A stretch of 64,000 nucleotides of DNA from Congzhengia minquanensis (GCF_014384785.1 NZ_JACRSU010000001.1:806001-870000), one strand, 5' to 3'; numbered from the stretch's first letter, positions 44,707 through 53,710 are shown. Notes: a model not told the origin generated them from the letters alone. Made by a program: numbers and translations.

Positions 44707-45664
44707 AAAATTAATGGCCCTGGCGCTGATATTTTCTGCGGTTCTCTCCCTGTTTGGGTGCGGTCCGGCGGAAACCCTTTCCGGCGTCGGGGATAAAAAA
44801 CTAAAAATTGTCGCCACAAACTTTCCGCCCTTTGACTTTGCGCGGCAGCTTGCCGGCGAATTGGCAGACGTTACCATGCTGCTCTCTCCCGGCCAAGAGA
44901 GCCACACCTTTGAACCAACGCCCCAAGATATTATTAAAATTCAGCAGGCAGACATTTTTATCATGGGCGGCGGCGAATCTGACCAATGGGCAAAAAAACT
45001 GATTTCCTCCTCCCAGCTTGACGAGGGGAAAACACTTTTCATGATGGACTGCGTGGAAACCGTTCCCGAAGAACTTACCGAGGGAATGAACCACAATCAC
45101 GAAGAACACGCAGACGAAGACCACAGCGGATTTTATGAATATGATGAGCATGTGTGGACGTCGCCTGTAAACGCCATGGAAATTTGCAGTAAACTGACAG
45201 AAAAGCTGATTGCCGCGGACAAAGCCCACGAACAGGCTTACACAGAGAATTTAAACCGCTATCTTGCCCAGCTTGAAGAGCTTGACGAAAGTTTCGCCGC
45301 GGCGGTGGAACGCGGCGTACGGAAAACGCTGGTTTTCGGCGACCGGTTCCCCTTTCGCTATTTTGCGGACCGCTATGGCCTGACGTACTTTGCGGCGTTT
45401 CCGGGCTGCTCCGGCGAAACCGAGCCTGATGCCGCCACCATGAAATTTTTGATTGATAAAGTAAGCGAAGAAAACATTCCTGTTGTGCTGCATGTTGAGC
45501 TTTCCAACCAGAAAATTGCAGACGCCATTTGTGAGGCAACAGGAGCGAAAAAAGCACTGCTTCACTCCTGTCACGGCGTGACAAAAGACGAGTTCGACCG
45601 GGGAGAAACCTATGTGTCCCTGATGAAAAACAACGTAGATGTGTTGAAGGAGGCGCTTTCGTAA
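44690..45664 (+). CDS. znuA: Zinc ABC transporter substrate-binding lipoprotein
   Basis: A 324-residue cluster A-I binding protein. The signal peptide ends in LFGC (lipoprotein, Cys about 22). Metal ligands are the His in GQESHTFEP, the His in DEHVWTSP and His/Asp residues in the C-lobe, together with a His/Asp/Glu-rich loop (NHNHEEHADEDH, about 125-136) that is typical of zinc rather than manganese carriers. AAGGAG precedes ATG 44690, inside the zur gene. It delivers zinc to the ZnuB/ZnuC permease encoded downstream; the stop overlaps the znuC start. Confidence 0.9.
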   Translation: MKQPYKKLMALALIFSAVLSLFGCGPAETLSGVGDKKLKIVATNFPPFDFARQLAGELADVTMLLSPGQESHTFEPTPQDIIKIQQADIFIMGGGESDQWAKKLISSSQLDEGKTLFMMDCVETVPEELTEGMNHNHEEHADEDHSGFYEYDEHVWTSPVNAMEICSKLTEKLIAADKAHEQAYTENLNRYLAQLEELDESFAAAVERGVRKTLVFGDRFPFRYFADRYGLTYFAAFPGCSGETEPDAATMKFLIDKVSEENIPVVLHVELSNQKIADAICEATGAKKALLHSCHGVTKDEFDRGETYVSLMKNNVDVLKEALS

Positions 45665-46368
45665 TGCGCATTTTAACCTGCGACAATTTAAGCGTGTCTT
45701 ACGGCGCGAATCAGGTGTTGTCCGACCTGTCCTTTTTTGCGGAGAGCGGCGCGTGTTTAAGCATTTTGGGCGAAAACGGCGCCGGCAAGTCCACCCTTTT
45801 AAAATGTCTGCTGGGGCTTAAAAAGCCCGACGCAGGGGTGATTAAAACCGAAGGGTTTCCCCTTTCTCAGGTGGGGTATTTGCCCCAGCAGGCGGAGGTT
45901 AAGCGGGACTTTCCCGCTTCTGTGTTTGAGGTGGTGCTGTCGGGCTGTTTGAACATGCGCGGCGCAAAACCCTTTTATTCCCGCCGGGAAAAAGATGTTG
46001 CAATTCGGAACCTGAATAAAATGGAAGCGGCAGACTTAAAAAAAAGGAGTTTTTCAGAGCTTTCCGGCGGACAGCAGCAGCGCGTGCTTTTGGCCCGTGC
46101 TCTGTGCTGCGCGCAAAGGCTTTTAATTTTGGACGAGCCCGCATCTGGTCTTGATCCCGCCGCGGCCCGGGAGATGTATGCTCTGATAACGAAGCTGAAA
46201 TCAGAAGACGGCATGGGAATTATCATGGTTTCTCACGACACGGCGGGGGCGCTGTCCGTCAGTGAGCGGGTACTGCACATTACCCGCGGGAACAGCCACT
46301 GTTTTTTCGGCACAAAACAGGATTATGTAAACAGCGGCTATGCAAATATATATTCGGAGGCAAGATAG
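45664..46368 (+). CDS. znuC: Zinc ABC transporter ATP-binding protein
   Basis: A 234-residue ATPase with all ABC motifs: Walker A GENGAGKST, signature LSGGQQQR, Walker B LLILDEP and switch His in MVSHD. It starts one base into the znuA stop (TAATG), so translation is coupled, and znuB follows after two bases. It powers the ZnuB channel. Confidence 0.93.
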   Translation: MRILTCDNLSVSYGANQVLSDLSFFAESGACLSILGENGAGKSTLLKCLLGLKKPDAGVIKTEGFPLSQVGYLPQQAEVKRDFPASVFEVVLSGCLNMRGAKPFYSRREKDVAIRNLNKMEAADLKKRSFSELSGGQQQRVLLARALCCAQRLLILDEPASGLDPAAAREMYALITKLKSEDGMGIIMVSHDTAGALSVSERVLHITRGNSHCFFGTKQDYVNSGYANIYSEAR

Positions 46369-46370
46369 CA

Positions 46371-47201
46371 ATGCTTGAACAACTGATGGAACTGTTTCAA
46401 TATCCGTTTATTACCCGCGCTCTGATTGTGGGCACACTGGTTTCCCTCTGCGCGGCGCTGCTTGGCGTGAGCCTGGTTTTAAAGCGCTATTCCATGATTG
46501 GCGACGGACTCTCCCATGTGGGGTTTGGCGCTTTGGCCTGCGCGCAGGTGGCCGGGGTTGCGCCGCTTACGCTTGCCATTCCCATTGTGGTGGCCGCGGC
46601 AATTTTATTGCTGCGCTTAAGCGAATCCGGCAAAATAAAAGGAGATGCCGCAATCGCGTTCATCTCCACCGGTGCACTGGCCGCCGGCGTGCTGATTATT
46701 TCACTTAGCCGCGGCGCCAATACCGATTTATTAAATTATATGTTCGGAAGCATTTTAGCCATGAGCACCGGCGACGTGGTGCTGAGCATTTGTTTAAGCC
46801 TTGCCGTGCTGGCGCTTTACTTATTTTTCTACAACAAAATTTTTGCCGTTACCTTTGATGAAACCTTTGCAAAGGCAACGGGCAAAAAAACGTCCCTCTA
46901 TAACACGGTGATTGCCGCCCTAACCGCGGTGACCATTGTGCTGGGTATGCGCATGATGGGCGCTTTGCTCATTTCCGCTTTGGTGATTTTCCCCGCCCTT
47001 TCCGCCATGCGGGTGTTCAAGTCCTTTGCAGGGGTTACGGTGTGCTCTGTCATTCTCTCCGTCATATGCTTTTTTATCGGAATTTTGGCGTCTTACTTTT
47101 ACGCGGCGCCAACAGGCGCCAGCGTGGTTATGGTGCACATGGCCGCCTTTTTGCTGTTTTCTGTTGCCGGAGCCGTGTTAAACCGCTTCAGCCCACGCTG
47201 A
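46371..47201 (+). CDS. znuB: Zinc ABC transporter permease
   Basis: A 276-residue ABC-3-family permease with about eight membrane helices. The MIGDGLSHVGFGALA motif (residues about 42-56) and MRMMGALLISALVIFPALSA are hallmarks of zinc/manganese permeases. It is the last gene of the zur-znuACB operon. The final 14 bases overlap the end of the convergent amidohydrolase gene, so no terminator space exists between them. Confidence 0.93.
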   Translation: MLEQLMELFQYPFITRALIVGTLVSLCAALLGVSLVLKRYSMIGDGLSHVGFGALACAQVAGVAPLTLAIPIVVAAAILLLRLSESGKIKGDAAIAFISTGALAAGVLIISLSRGANTDLLNYMFGSILAMSTGDVVLSICLSLAVLALYLFFYNKIFAVTFDETFAKATGKKTSLYNTVIAALTAVTIVLGMRMMGALLISALVIFPALSAMRVFKSFAGVTVCSVILSVICFFIGILASYFYAAPTGASVVMVHMAAFLLFSVAGAVLNRFSPR

Positions 47202-48360
47202 CAGCATAGGCCGTCATGGCTGCGACGCCGGTTTTTAAACAATCTTCGTCAATATCAAAGTTTGAGCTGTGAAGAGGCATTGTAATGCCTCTTTTTTTGT
47301 TTCCCGAGCCCAGGTAAAAATAAACCGAGGGCACAGCTTGTGCAAAATAAGAAAAGTCGTCCCCCGCCATGGAGGGCTCGCTGCCATGCACCACACTATC
47401 TTTTCCAAGAACACCGGTGACGGCCTGCTCGAATCGGTCTGCTGCCGCATCATTGTTGATTAAAGGCGGGTAACGGAAGTTATATTGAAAATCATAGCTT
47501 GCCCCGGCAATATTGCAAATTCCGTCCACAGCTTTTTCCATCAGCTCCGGTATCTTTTTGCGGACAGTCTCCTCATACGACCGTACCGTGCCCCGCATGT
47601 GCACCGTGTCGGGAATGATATTGTAAAAGGTGCCGCCGTTGATTGCACAGACGGAAATCACCTTTTGTGCAAAGGGCGAAATAAAACGCGCGCCAATCAT
47701 GTCGAACGCTGCAATGATCCGCGCCGACAGCGCAATGGGGTCAATGCACTCATGGGGATATGCCCCGTGGCCGCCCCGGCCGTGGATATATAAATCAAAA
47801 TCGTCCGGCGAGGCCATTAACGCCCCCTTTTTCAGCAAAATTTTTCCGGTCTCCACGTCGTTCATCACATGAAGCCCCACCGCGTTTGTTACGTGGTATT
47901 CTTCTAAAATTCCCGTCTTTATCATGGGTTCTGCGCCGCCCTCGGTTTCCTCCCCGGGCTGGAACACAAACAAAACGTTAACAGAAAGCTCCTCTTTCAG
48001 CTGCGCTAAAAGTTTTGCACTGCACAGCGCCACCGCCATATGTGCATCGTGCCCGCAGGCGTGCATAACGCCGGGGGTTGCCGACTTATAGTCAAAATCA
48101 TGGGGTTCGTCAAGGGGAAGCGCGTCCATGTCTGCCCGAATCAGCAGCGTGTTTTTCTTGCCCGCGTTTAAAAAGCCGGTAACGCCCGTTCCCGCTATGC
48201 CGGATTTTACCGATAGCCCTAAGTTCTCCAAATATTTTTTTATAAACGCCGCGGTTTTTTCTTCGCAAAACGAAAGCTCCGCCATTTGGTGCAGCCTGCG
48301 GCGAAGCATAATCGCCTCGGCGCTGATTTCCTCTGACAGTTGTTTGATTGAAAGTTCCAT
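47188..48360 (-). CDS. M20-family amidohydrolase
   Basis: A 390-residue metal-dependent amidohydrolase of the N-acyl-amino-acid/hippurate hydrolase branch. Metal and catalytic residues are in MHACGHDAHMA, QPGEETEGGAEPM, GLHVMND and the C-terminal LHSSNFDIDED. It releases amino acids from N-acyl forms; related members act on N-acetyl-diaminopimelate or auxin conjugates. GGGGGCG precedes the ATG. It lies 14 bases after lexA on the same strand and is probably co-transcribed with it, although SOS control of such an enzyme would be unexpected. Confidence 0.88.
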   Translation of the reverse strand: MELSIKQLSEEISAEAIMLRRRLHQMAELSFCEEKTAAFIKKYLENLGLSVKSGIAGTGVTGFLNAGKKNTLLIRADMDALPLDEPHDFDYKSATPGVMHACGHDAHMAVALCSAKLLAQLKEELSVNVLFVFQPGEETEGGAEPMIKTGILEEYHVTNAVGLHVMNDVETGKILLKKGALMASPDDFDLYIHGRGGHGAYPHECIDPIALSARIIAAFDMIGARFISPFAQKVISVCAINGGTFYNIIPDTVHMRGTVRSYEETVRKKIPELMEKAVDGICNIAGASYDFQYNFRYPPLINNDAAADRFEQAVTGVLGKDSVVHGSEPSMAGDDFSYFAQAVPSVYFYLGSGNKKRGITMPLHSSNFDIDEDCLKTGVAAMTAYAVSVG

Positions 48361-48374
48361 TTTAAAACGCCCCC

Positions 48375-48971
48375 TTAATATTTTCTAAAAACACCGGAAA
48401 CAACGCCCAAAATGACAGCGTCGTTTGTAATGATGGGTGACAGCGCGTCGTTCTCCGGCTGGAGGCGGATATGCCCGTTTTCCCGGTAAAAGGTTTTCAC
48501 CGTGGCGCTGTCGGCAAGCAGCGCCACCACCATCTGCCCGTTTTCGGCGGTTGCCTGCCGTTTTACAATGACAAAATCGCCGTCTAAAATTCCGGCGTTT
48601 ATCATGCTGTCTCCTTTCACCTTTAGCATAAACAGCTCGCCGCCGCTAAATAACGCTTCCGGCACGGGGAGCACATCCGTTATGTTCTGGGTGGCCAAAA
48701 TAGGCGTGCCCGCCGCTACCGTGCCCACAACGGGCACAGACAACACTCCGCCTGTTTCCTTGCGTTCCGGCAGGCTGATGGCGCGCTTTTTAGAGCCGTT
48801 TTGCAAAATCAGGCCCTTGTCCGCCAGCCGTTTGATATATCCGTGCACCGTAGACGGCGAAGACAGCCCCACCGCGGCACAAATTTCCCGAATGGAGGGC
48901 GGATAGCCCATCTGCTCAATTTGGGTGCGGATGTATTCATAAACAAGCTGTTCTTTGTTCTCTTTTGGCAT
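48375..48971 (-). CDS. lexA: LexA repressor
   Basis: A 198-residue SOS repressor. The N-terminal winged helix (about 1-65; YPPSIREI and SSPSTVHGYIKRL) binds the SOS box; the C-terminal S24 domain has the Ala87-Gly88 self-cleavage site in TVAAGTP, Ser122 in GDSMINAG and Lys159 in SATVKTF. ATG 48971 follows GAGGTG at good spacing; a GTG nine bases upstream is the alternative. It is divergent from the GH78-like gene, and its own promoter carries an SOS box, giving autoregulation. Confidence 0.95.
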   Translation of the reverse strand: MPKENKEQLVYEYIRTQIEQMGYPPSIREICAAVGLSSPSTVHGYIKRLADKGLILQNGSKKRAISLPERKETGGVLSVPVVGTVAAGTPILATQNITDVLPVPEALFSGGELFMLKVKGDSMINAGILDGDFVIVKRQATAENGQMVVALLADSATVKTFYRENGHIRLQPENDALSPIITNDAVILGVVSGVFRKY

Positions 48972-48991
48972 GGCAATCACCTCTTTTTTTC

Positions 48992-49031
48992 AGTATAGCA
49001 CATTTCTTCCAAAAAATCAAACATTTGTTCT
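48992..49031 (-). promoter_or_regulatory. lexA promoter with SOS box
   Basis: On the minus strand TTGATT (49020-49015), 17-base spacer, TATACT (48997-48992). An SOS box GAAC-AAAT-GTTTG (within 49018-49031) fits the Gram-positive consensus GAAC-RNRY-GTTYG and overlaps the -35 box, so LexA would block its own transcription. Confidence 0.82.
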
Positions 49032-49033
49032 CA

Positions 49034-49063
49034 TTGACTTTTCTACACAAATTATGGTAGAAT
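49034..49063 (+). promoter_or_regulatory. Promoter of the GH78-like gene
   Basis: TTGACT (49034-49039), 18-base spacer, TAGAAT (49058-49063). It begins three bases from the lexA SOS box, so LexA bound there might also affect this divergent promoter. Confidence 0.6.
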
Positions 49064-49087
49064 ATTCTCCATCAGGGAGGGGAAAAT

Positions 49088-51202
49088 ATGGCAAAATGGA
49101 TTTGGCTCAATCAACAGGATTACCCGGAAATTCAAACGACTTTCTGCACACAATTTTGTGATAAAGACGGCTATTCATACGCAGTGGCGGATTTTTTCCG
49201 CACATATACCTTTCAAAAGCGCGTGATAAAAGCCAATATTACGGTAAGCGGGGACACAAAATTCCGTTTGTGGGTAAACGGCGATTTCGCCGTAACCGGG
49301 CCGGTGTGCCCCGGCGGGGACTATGGCTATGAAAAGCCTATGGCAAACTACTATGCAAATGTTTTGTGTTTCTATCCTGAAAGCAACACGCTGGACTTTT
49401 TTGCCCAGGTGCAGCTTTCCCCCGTTGTGCAGACAGACGTGTCCGCCGGCCGCGGCGGTTTTTACTTAGAGTGTATTGTTACGTTTTCAGACGGCTCGAA
49501 AACCGTTATTGGAACAGATAAAAGCTGGCTCTGCACGAAAAATACAGCATACCTTTCACCGAATAAGCTGAATTTTACCCTGCCGTCGGACAAAAAAAGC
49601 AATGCAGAAGAAATTGAATCTGTATGGAATTTAAAAAAATCGGAAATACCAAATTTACAGGAAGAAAAAGTTCTGCCCAAAAACCACCGCGCACTGGTTA
49701 CTGCACCGCACACGTCGCAAACCTTTTATCTTGATTTCGACCGCATATATTCCGGCTACGCCGCATTTACTGTAACAGCGGAGGGCGATTGCCGGATTTC
49801 TATAAAAACCTTTGAGGCGCCGGAGAAGGTGCTTTGGGAAGAGGAGCTTCATATAAACGGCAGCATGCCGTATCGCTCGTTCCGCTTAAACTCCATTGGC
49901 GGCATGGAACTTACCGTGGAGAACAACAGCGAAACAAACGTTTCTATTTCTGACGCAGGGCTTATTTTCACCTGCTACCCCGTTGATACCGAGGGTACCT
50001 TTTCGTGTTCCGACGAATTGCTCAACAAAATTTATGATGTGGGCAAATGGACAACGAAAATCTGCCGTCAGACCATTCATTTAGACAGTCCCAAGCATCA
50101 GGAAAACTTAGGCTGCACGGGGGACTATTATGTGGAAAGCTTAATTTCATATTATTGCTTCGGCGACCCGCGCCTTACGCGGTTTGATATTCTGCGGACA
50201 GCGGATTTGCTGAAACAGCGGGGTGGGTTTATGTTTCACACCTCTTACAGCCTGATTTGGGTGCAGATGTTATATGACTATTATCTGTTTTCCGGCGACA
50301 GCGCCGTTTTCGGCCAAACGAAAGACGCGCTCCACCTGCTGATGGACCGGTTTTTCGGATATGAAGAGAAAGACACGGGTCTGATTGATACTCCGCCCAG
50401 CTTTATGTTTATCGACTGGATTCCGGTTGACGCGTATAATCTGCACCATCCGCCGAAAGCGCTGGGGCAAACGGCCCTTTGTGCCTTTTACTACCGCGCC
50501 TTATGTTTGGCGGCAAAAATTTCGGACAGTTTACTCGACTCGGAGCACGCCCGAATGTACAGTGACCGGGCAAAGCGGTTAAAAGCGTCTTTCCACAAGG
50601 CGTTTTTTGTGCCGGAAAAGGGGCTTTACAAAAGCGGGCTGAACACCCCCACGCCGGAGGCGCTGGTGAACCAGTTCATGCCGCAGAATACGGATAAGGT
50701 TTATTTTGGAAAGCATGAAAATTCCCTTGCGGTTTTATATGGCCTGTGTCCGGAAAACCTTTCCGCTCCCATTATGGAAACGGTGGTCAACAGCTCTTCT
50801 CTTACAGACGTTCAGCCCTATTTTATGCATTTTGTGTTAGATGCGGTGTATAAAGCGGGACTGTTCGCAAACTATGGCCTTTCGCTGATTCGGCAATGGA
50901 AAAAACAGGTTGACGAATGCAGCAAGGGCATGAAAGAGATGTGGGGCGACTTTCCCGGATATGGCTACGACTACAGCCACGCCTGGGGCGCAACGCCCTC
51001 ATACCAGCTTCCCGCAAAGCTTTCGGGGCTGACGATTTTAGAACCGGGGTTTAAAAAAATTACCCTTGCGCCCAACCTGTTTGAGCTTAATTGGGCTGAG
51101 ATTGACATTCCTACGCCCTTTGGCAGCATTCATATGAAGCTAAAGAAAAATGAAACGCCCGTCATTTCTGTGCCGGACGAAATTGAATATCAAGTGATTT
51201 AG
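49088..51202 (+). CDS. GH78-like alpha-L-rhamnosidase
   Basis: A 704-residue cytoplasmic enzyme with the layout of GH78 rhamnosidases: N-terminal beta domains (about 1-295), an (alpha/alpha)6 six-hairpin catalytic domain (about 300-620) and a C-terminal beta domain. The GH78 hallmarks DSPKHQENLGCTGD (about 331-344; usual form D.P.R.ER.GW.GD) and YSHAWGATPSY are present, but the first is altered: Arg to His, Arg to Asn and Trp to Cys. It may act on rhamnose-like or other deoxysugars of plant pectin. GGGAGGGG precedes ATG 49088. A MATE transporter gene follows after 15 bases. Confidence 0.82.
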   Translation: MAKWIWLNQQDYPEIQTTFCTQFCDKDGYSYAVADFFRTYTFQKRVIKANITVSGDTKFRLWVNGDFAVTGPVCPGGDYGYEKPMANYYANVLCFYPESNTLDFFAQVQLSPVVQTDVSAGRGGFYLECIVTFSDGSKTVIGTDKSWLCTKNTAYLSPNKLNFTLPSDKKSNAEEIESVWNLKKSEIPNLQEEKVLPKNHRALVTAPHTSQTFYLDFDRIYSGYAAFTVTAEGDCRISIKTFEAPEKVLWEEELHINGSMPYRSFRLNSIGGMELTVENNSETNVSISDAGLIFTCYPVDTEGTFSCSDELLNKIYDVGKWTTKICRQTIHLDSPKHQENLGCTGDYYVESLISYYCFGDPRLTRFDILRTADLLKQRGGFMFHTSYSLIWVQMLYDYYLFSGDSAVFGQTKDALHLLMDRFFGYEEKDTGLIDTPPSFMFIDWIPVDAYNLHHPPKALGQTALCAFYYRALCLAAKISDSLLDSEHARMYSDRAKRLKASFHKAFFVPEKGLYKSGLNTPTPEALVNQFMPQNTDKVYFGKHENSLAVLYGLCPENLSAPIMETVVNSSSLTDVQPYFMHFVLDAVYKAGLFANYGLSLIRQWKKQVDECSKGMKEMWGDFPGYGYDYSHAWGATPSYQLPAKLSGLTILEPGFKKITLAPNLFELNWAEIDIPTPFGSIHMKLKKNETPVISVPDEIEYQVI

Positions 51203-51217
51203 AAAGGCATTGTGTTT

Positions 51218-52570
51218 ATGAACAATTCTGACAGCCAATATAAGCAAATGATTGAAACGCCCATACCGAAGCTTGTGGGAAGCCTGGCGGTTCCAACGGT
51301 TATCAGCATGCTTGTCACCAATATTTATAACATGGCCGACACCTTTTTTGTGAGCCGGTTAGGCACCAGCGCCAGCGGCGCCATTGGCATTACCGCCACG
51401 CTGACGTTAATGCTGCAGGCTATTGGCCTCATGTTCGGCCACGGCTCGGGCAGCATAATCAGCCGGGCGTTGGGCAGCCGGGACGAAAACCGGGCCGACA
51501 GGCTTGCCTCCACGGCGTTTTTCGCGTCTGTCATTGCCGGGGGCGTAATCGGTTTGGGGGGACTGCTTTTTTTAAGCCCGCTTTTGCGGCTTTTGGGCAG
51601 CACGGAAACAGTTCTTCCCTATGCCCGCGCCTATGGGTTTTACATTTTAATGGCCGCGCCGTTTATGGTTTCGAGCTTTGTTTTAAACAACATTATGCGC
51701 TACGAGGGCAAGGCGCACCTTGCCATGGTGGGGCTGACCACCGGCGCGGTGTTAAACATGGTGTTAGATCCCATTTTTATTTTTGGCCTTAAAATGGGCG
51801 TTTATGGCGCCGGCTTAAGCACAGCGCTCAGCCAGGTCATCAGTTTTGCCATTTTGCTCTACATGTATCTCTCCGGCAAAACCCGGTGCCGCATTGCCTG
51901 GCGCATGACGGCTGTTTATGAAATCCCGCTGATTTTGAAAAACGGTCTTCCCACTCTGGCGCGGCAGGGCATGAACTGCATCTCCTCCATGCTCTTAAAC
52001 CAGGCCGCCGCGGTGTATGGCGACACTGCCCTTTCTGCTATCAGCATTGTGAACCAGATTTGTAATTTCATTGCCTCGATTATGATTGGAATCGGCCAGG
52101 GATTTCAGCCTGTGGCAGGCTATAACTTTGGGGCGGGGCGCACCGACCGTTTGCGCCGCGGTTTTTATTTCACGTTTCTTTTGGGGGAATGTGTGCTCAC
52201 GGCGCTTTCCATTCTCTTTTTCTTTGCCGCAAGAAACATTGTTGCAGCGTTCCGCGACGACCCTGAGGTTGTGCGCATTGGCATTTCCATGCTGCGCCTG
52301 CAGTGTATTTCCCTCATTGCACAGCCCTATGCCACCTGCGCCAACATGATGTTTCAGAGCATTGGCGAAACCGGCCGGGCAACGCTTTTGGCCACCACGA
52401 GAAACGGACTTTACATGATTCCCGCGCTGTTAATTCTGCCCCGGCTGCTGGGCCTTTTCGGAATTCAGATTGCCCAGCCTGCGGCGGACGTTGCGTCTTT
52501 GCTTACCGCCGTTCCCCTTGTCACCGGATTTTTCATTCGGTGCAAACGGTCAGAAACAGCAGAACCGTGA
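51218..52570 (+). CDS. MATE-family efflux transporter
   Basis: A 450-residue membrane transporter with twelve helices in two homologous halves. It begins with the family pattern IPKLVGSLAVPTVISMLVTNIYNMADTFFV and has GQGFQPVAGYNFGAG in the second half. MATE proteins export cationic drugs or metabolites with sodium or proton. ATG 51218 is preferred over GTG 51212, with AAAGG upstream. It is coupled to the rhamnosidase-like gene by position, and its last 21 bases overlap the convergent LacI gene. Confidence 0.9.
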   Translation: MNNSDSQYKQMIETPIPKLVGSLAVPTVISMLVTNIYNMADTFFVSRLGTSASGAIGITATLTLMLQAIGLMFGHGSGSIISRALGSRDENRADRLASTAFFASVIAGGVIGLGGLLFLSPLLRLLGSTETVLPYARAYGFYILMAAPFMVSSFVLNNIMRYEGKAHLAMVGLTTGAVLNMVLDPIFIFGLKMGVYGAGLSTALSQVISFAILLYMYLSGKTRCRIAWRMTAVYEIPLILKNGLPTLARQGMNCISSMLLNQAAAVYGDTALSAISIVNQICNFIASIMIGIGQGFQPVAGYNFGAGRTDRLRRGFYFTFLLGECVLTALSILFFFAARNIVAAFRDDPEVVRIGISMLRLQCISLIAQPYATCANMMFQSIGETGRATLLATTRNGLYMIPALLILPRLLGLFGIQIAQPAADVASLLTAVPLVTGFFIRCKRSETAEP

Positions 52571-53554
52571 AGGTTCTGACGAACCGGTTAAGTTTGCAAC
52601 GCTGTCGCGGACAATCAACCGGCTTTTTAACGTGATATCCTGCCGGGCAAAATAAAACTGGTTGTCCATTTTTTTAAAGATTAAATCCACCGCTGTTTCA
52701 CACAGTTCTTCGGGGTGCGAAACAATGGTGGTGAGCGGAACATCTAAATAGGCCGCGGCGGAAACGTTGTTCATGCCGATAACGGACACGTCCTTTGGAA
52801 TGCTTAGCCCCGCCTCTTGGGTGTAACGGAGCGCGCCCATTGCCATATAGTCATACGCCGCGATCACCGCGGTGGGGCGGTCTTTTTGTTCCATCAACTG
52901 TTTCATGGCGTCAAATCCTGCCATCTGAAACCGCATTTTGCTGTTCACCATATATGCCTCCTCCAGCCGCAGTGCATTCTTTCGCATTGCTTCACAAAAC
53001 AGGCGGTGTTTCGACGCGGTGAGCGTTTCTCCGATGTATCCGATTTTTCTGTGGCCGTTTGCTTTCAAATATTCCACAGCCTGGTCAATGCCTGAGGCAA
53101 TGTCGATATCAATATAATCTGCCTTTTCTGTTTTATATTTGCCTCCGATTTGCACAACCGGTATGTTCGGTTCCGTTTTCAGGCGCAGCGAGCCTGATAC
53201 GAAAATGATGCCGTCGGCGTGTCCGAAAGAGCCGTAATAACGAATTAGGTCTTCTTCCCGTTCGGCGGAAAATCCGCTGACTGACAGCATCATCATGCCG
53301 CCTCTTTCTTCAATTTTGTCATTTAGGTCCGCGGCAAAGTCCGCGTAAAATTCCCCCCGAATTTCAGGACAAATTACCGCCACCAGTTGTTTTCCGAACT
53401 TCCCTTTATAATATTTTTCAAAGCATCCATGCCTTTTTGCAAGCGACAGGATTTGCTCTTTCGTTTCAACGCTGATTTCCCTGCTGTCTGAAAATGCTTT
53501 TGAAACGGTGGAAACCGAAACCCCTGCCAGCTTCGCCAGCTTTTGCAGTGTCAT
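52550..53554 (-). CDS. LacI-family transcriptional regulator
   Basis: A 334-residue repressor with a LacI helix-turn-helix at the very N-terminus (MTLQKLAKLAGVSVSTVSKAF), hinge, and a periplasmic-binding-protein-like sugar domain (about 60-330). ATG 53554 follows GGGGCG; the frame is open upstream but without a ribosome site. It is divergent from a DMT transporter gene; two matching operator-like repeats lie between the promoters. The ligand is not known; the nearby rhamnosidase suggests a sugar. Confidence 0.9.
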   Translation of the reverse strand: MTLQKLAKLAGVSVSTVSKAFSDSREISVETKEQILSLAKRHGCFEKYYKGKFGKQLVAVICPEIRGEFYADFAADLNDKIEERGGMMMLSVSGFSAEREEDLIRYYGSFGHADGIIFVSGSLRLKTEPNIPVVQIGGKYKTEKADYIDIDIASGIDQAVEYLKANGHRKIGYIGETLTASKHRLFCEAMRKNALRLEEAYMVNSKMRFQMAGFDAMKQLMEQKDRPTAVIAAYDYMAMGALRYTQEAGLSIPKDVSVIGMNNVSAAAYLDVPLTTIVSHPEELCETAVDLIFKKMDNQFYFARQDITLKSRLIVRDSVANLTGSSEPSRFCCF

Positions 53555-53585
53555 TTTTTCGCCCCTTCGCATTTTTGTTTGTTTC

Positions 53586-53614
53586 ATTGTAGCACAAAGT
53601 GCTTTTTTCTGCAA
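53586..53614 (-). promoter_or_regulatory. Promoter of the LacI-family gene
   Basis: On the minus strand TTGCAG (53614-53609), 17-base spacer, TACAAT (53591-53586). The spacer holds a small inverted repeat AGCAC-AAA-GTGCT (53591-53603) that could be an extra operator. Confidence 0.6.
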
Positions 53615-53620
53615 TGGGTT

Positions 53621-53710
53621 ACGAAAATTTTTCGTCTTTAAATTCATTGACAGTATGATAATTTATGCTAAAATAGCATTAGTGATTTTAAAAACTACGA
53701 AAAATTTCGT
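53621..53710. promoter_or_regulatory. Paired operators and promoter between lacI-type and DMT genes
   Basis: Two near-identical palindromes, ACGAAAA-T-TTTTCGT-like (53621-53635) and ACGAAA-AA-TTTCGT (53697-53710), lie about 75 bases apart. Between them is the plus-strand promoter TTGACA (53647-53652), 16-base spacer, TAAAAT (53669-53674). The first sits between the two divergent -35 boxes; the second covers the early transcribed region of the DMT gene. This is how LacI-family repressors commonly act, perhaps through a DNA loop. Confidence 0.75.
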
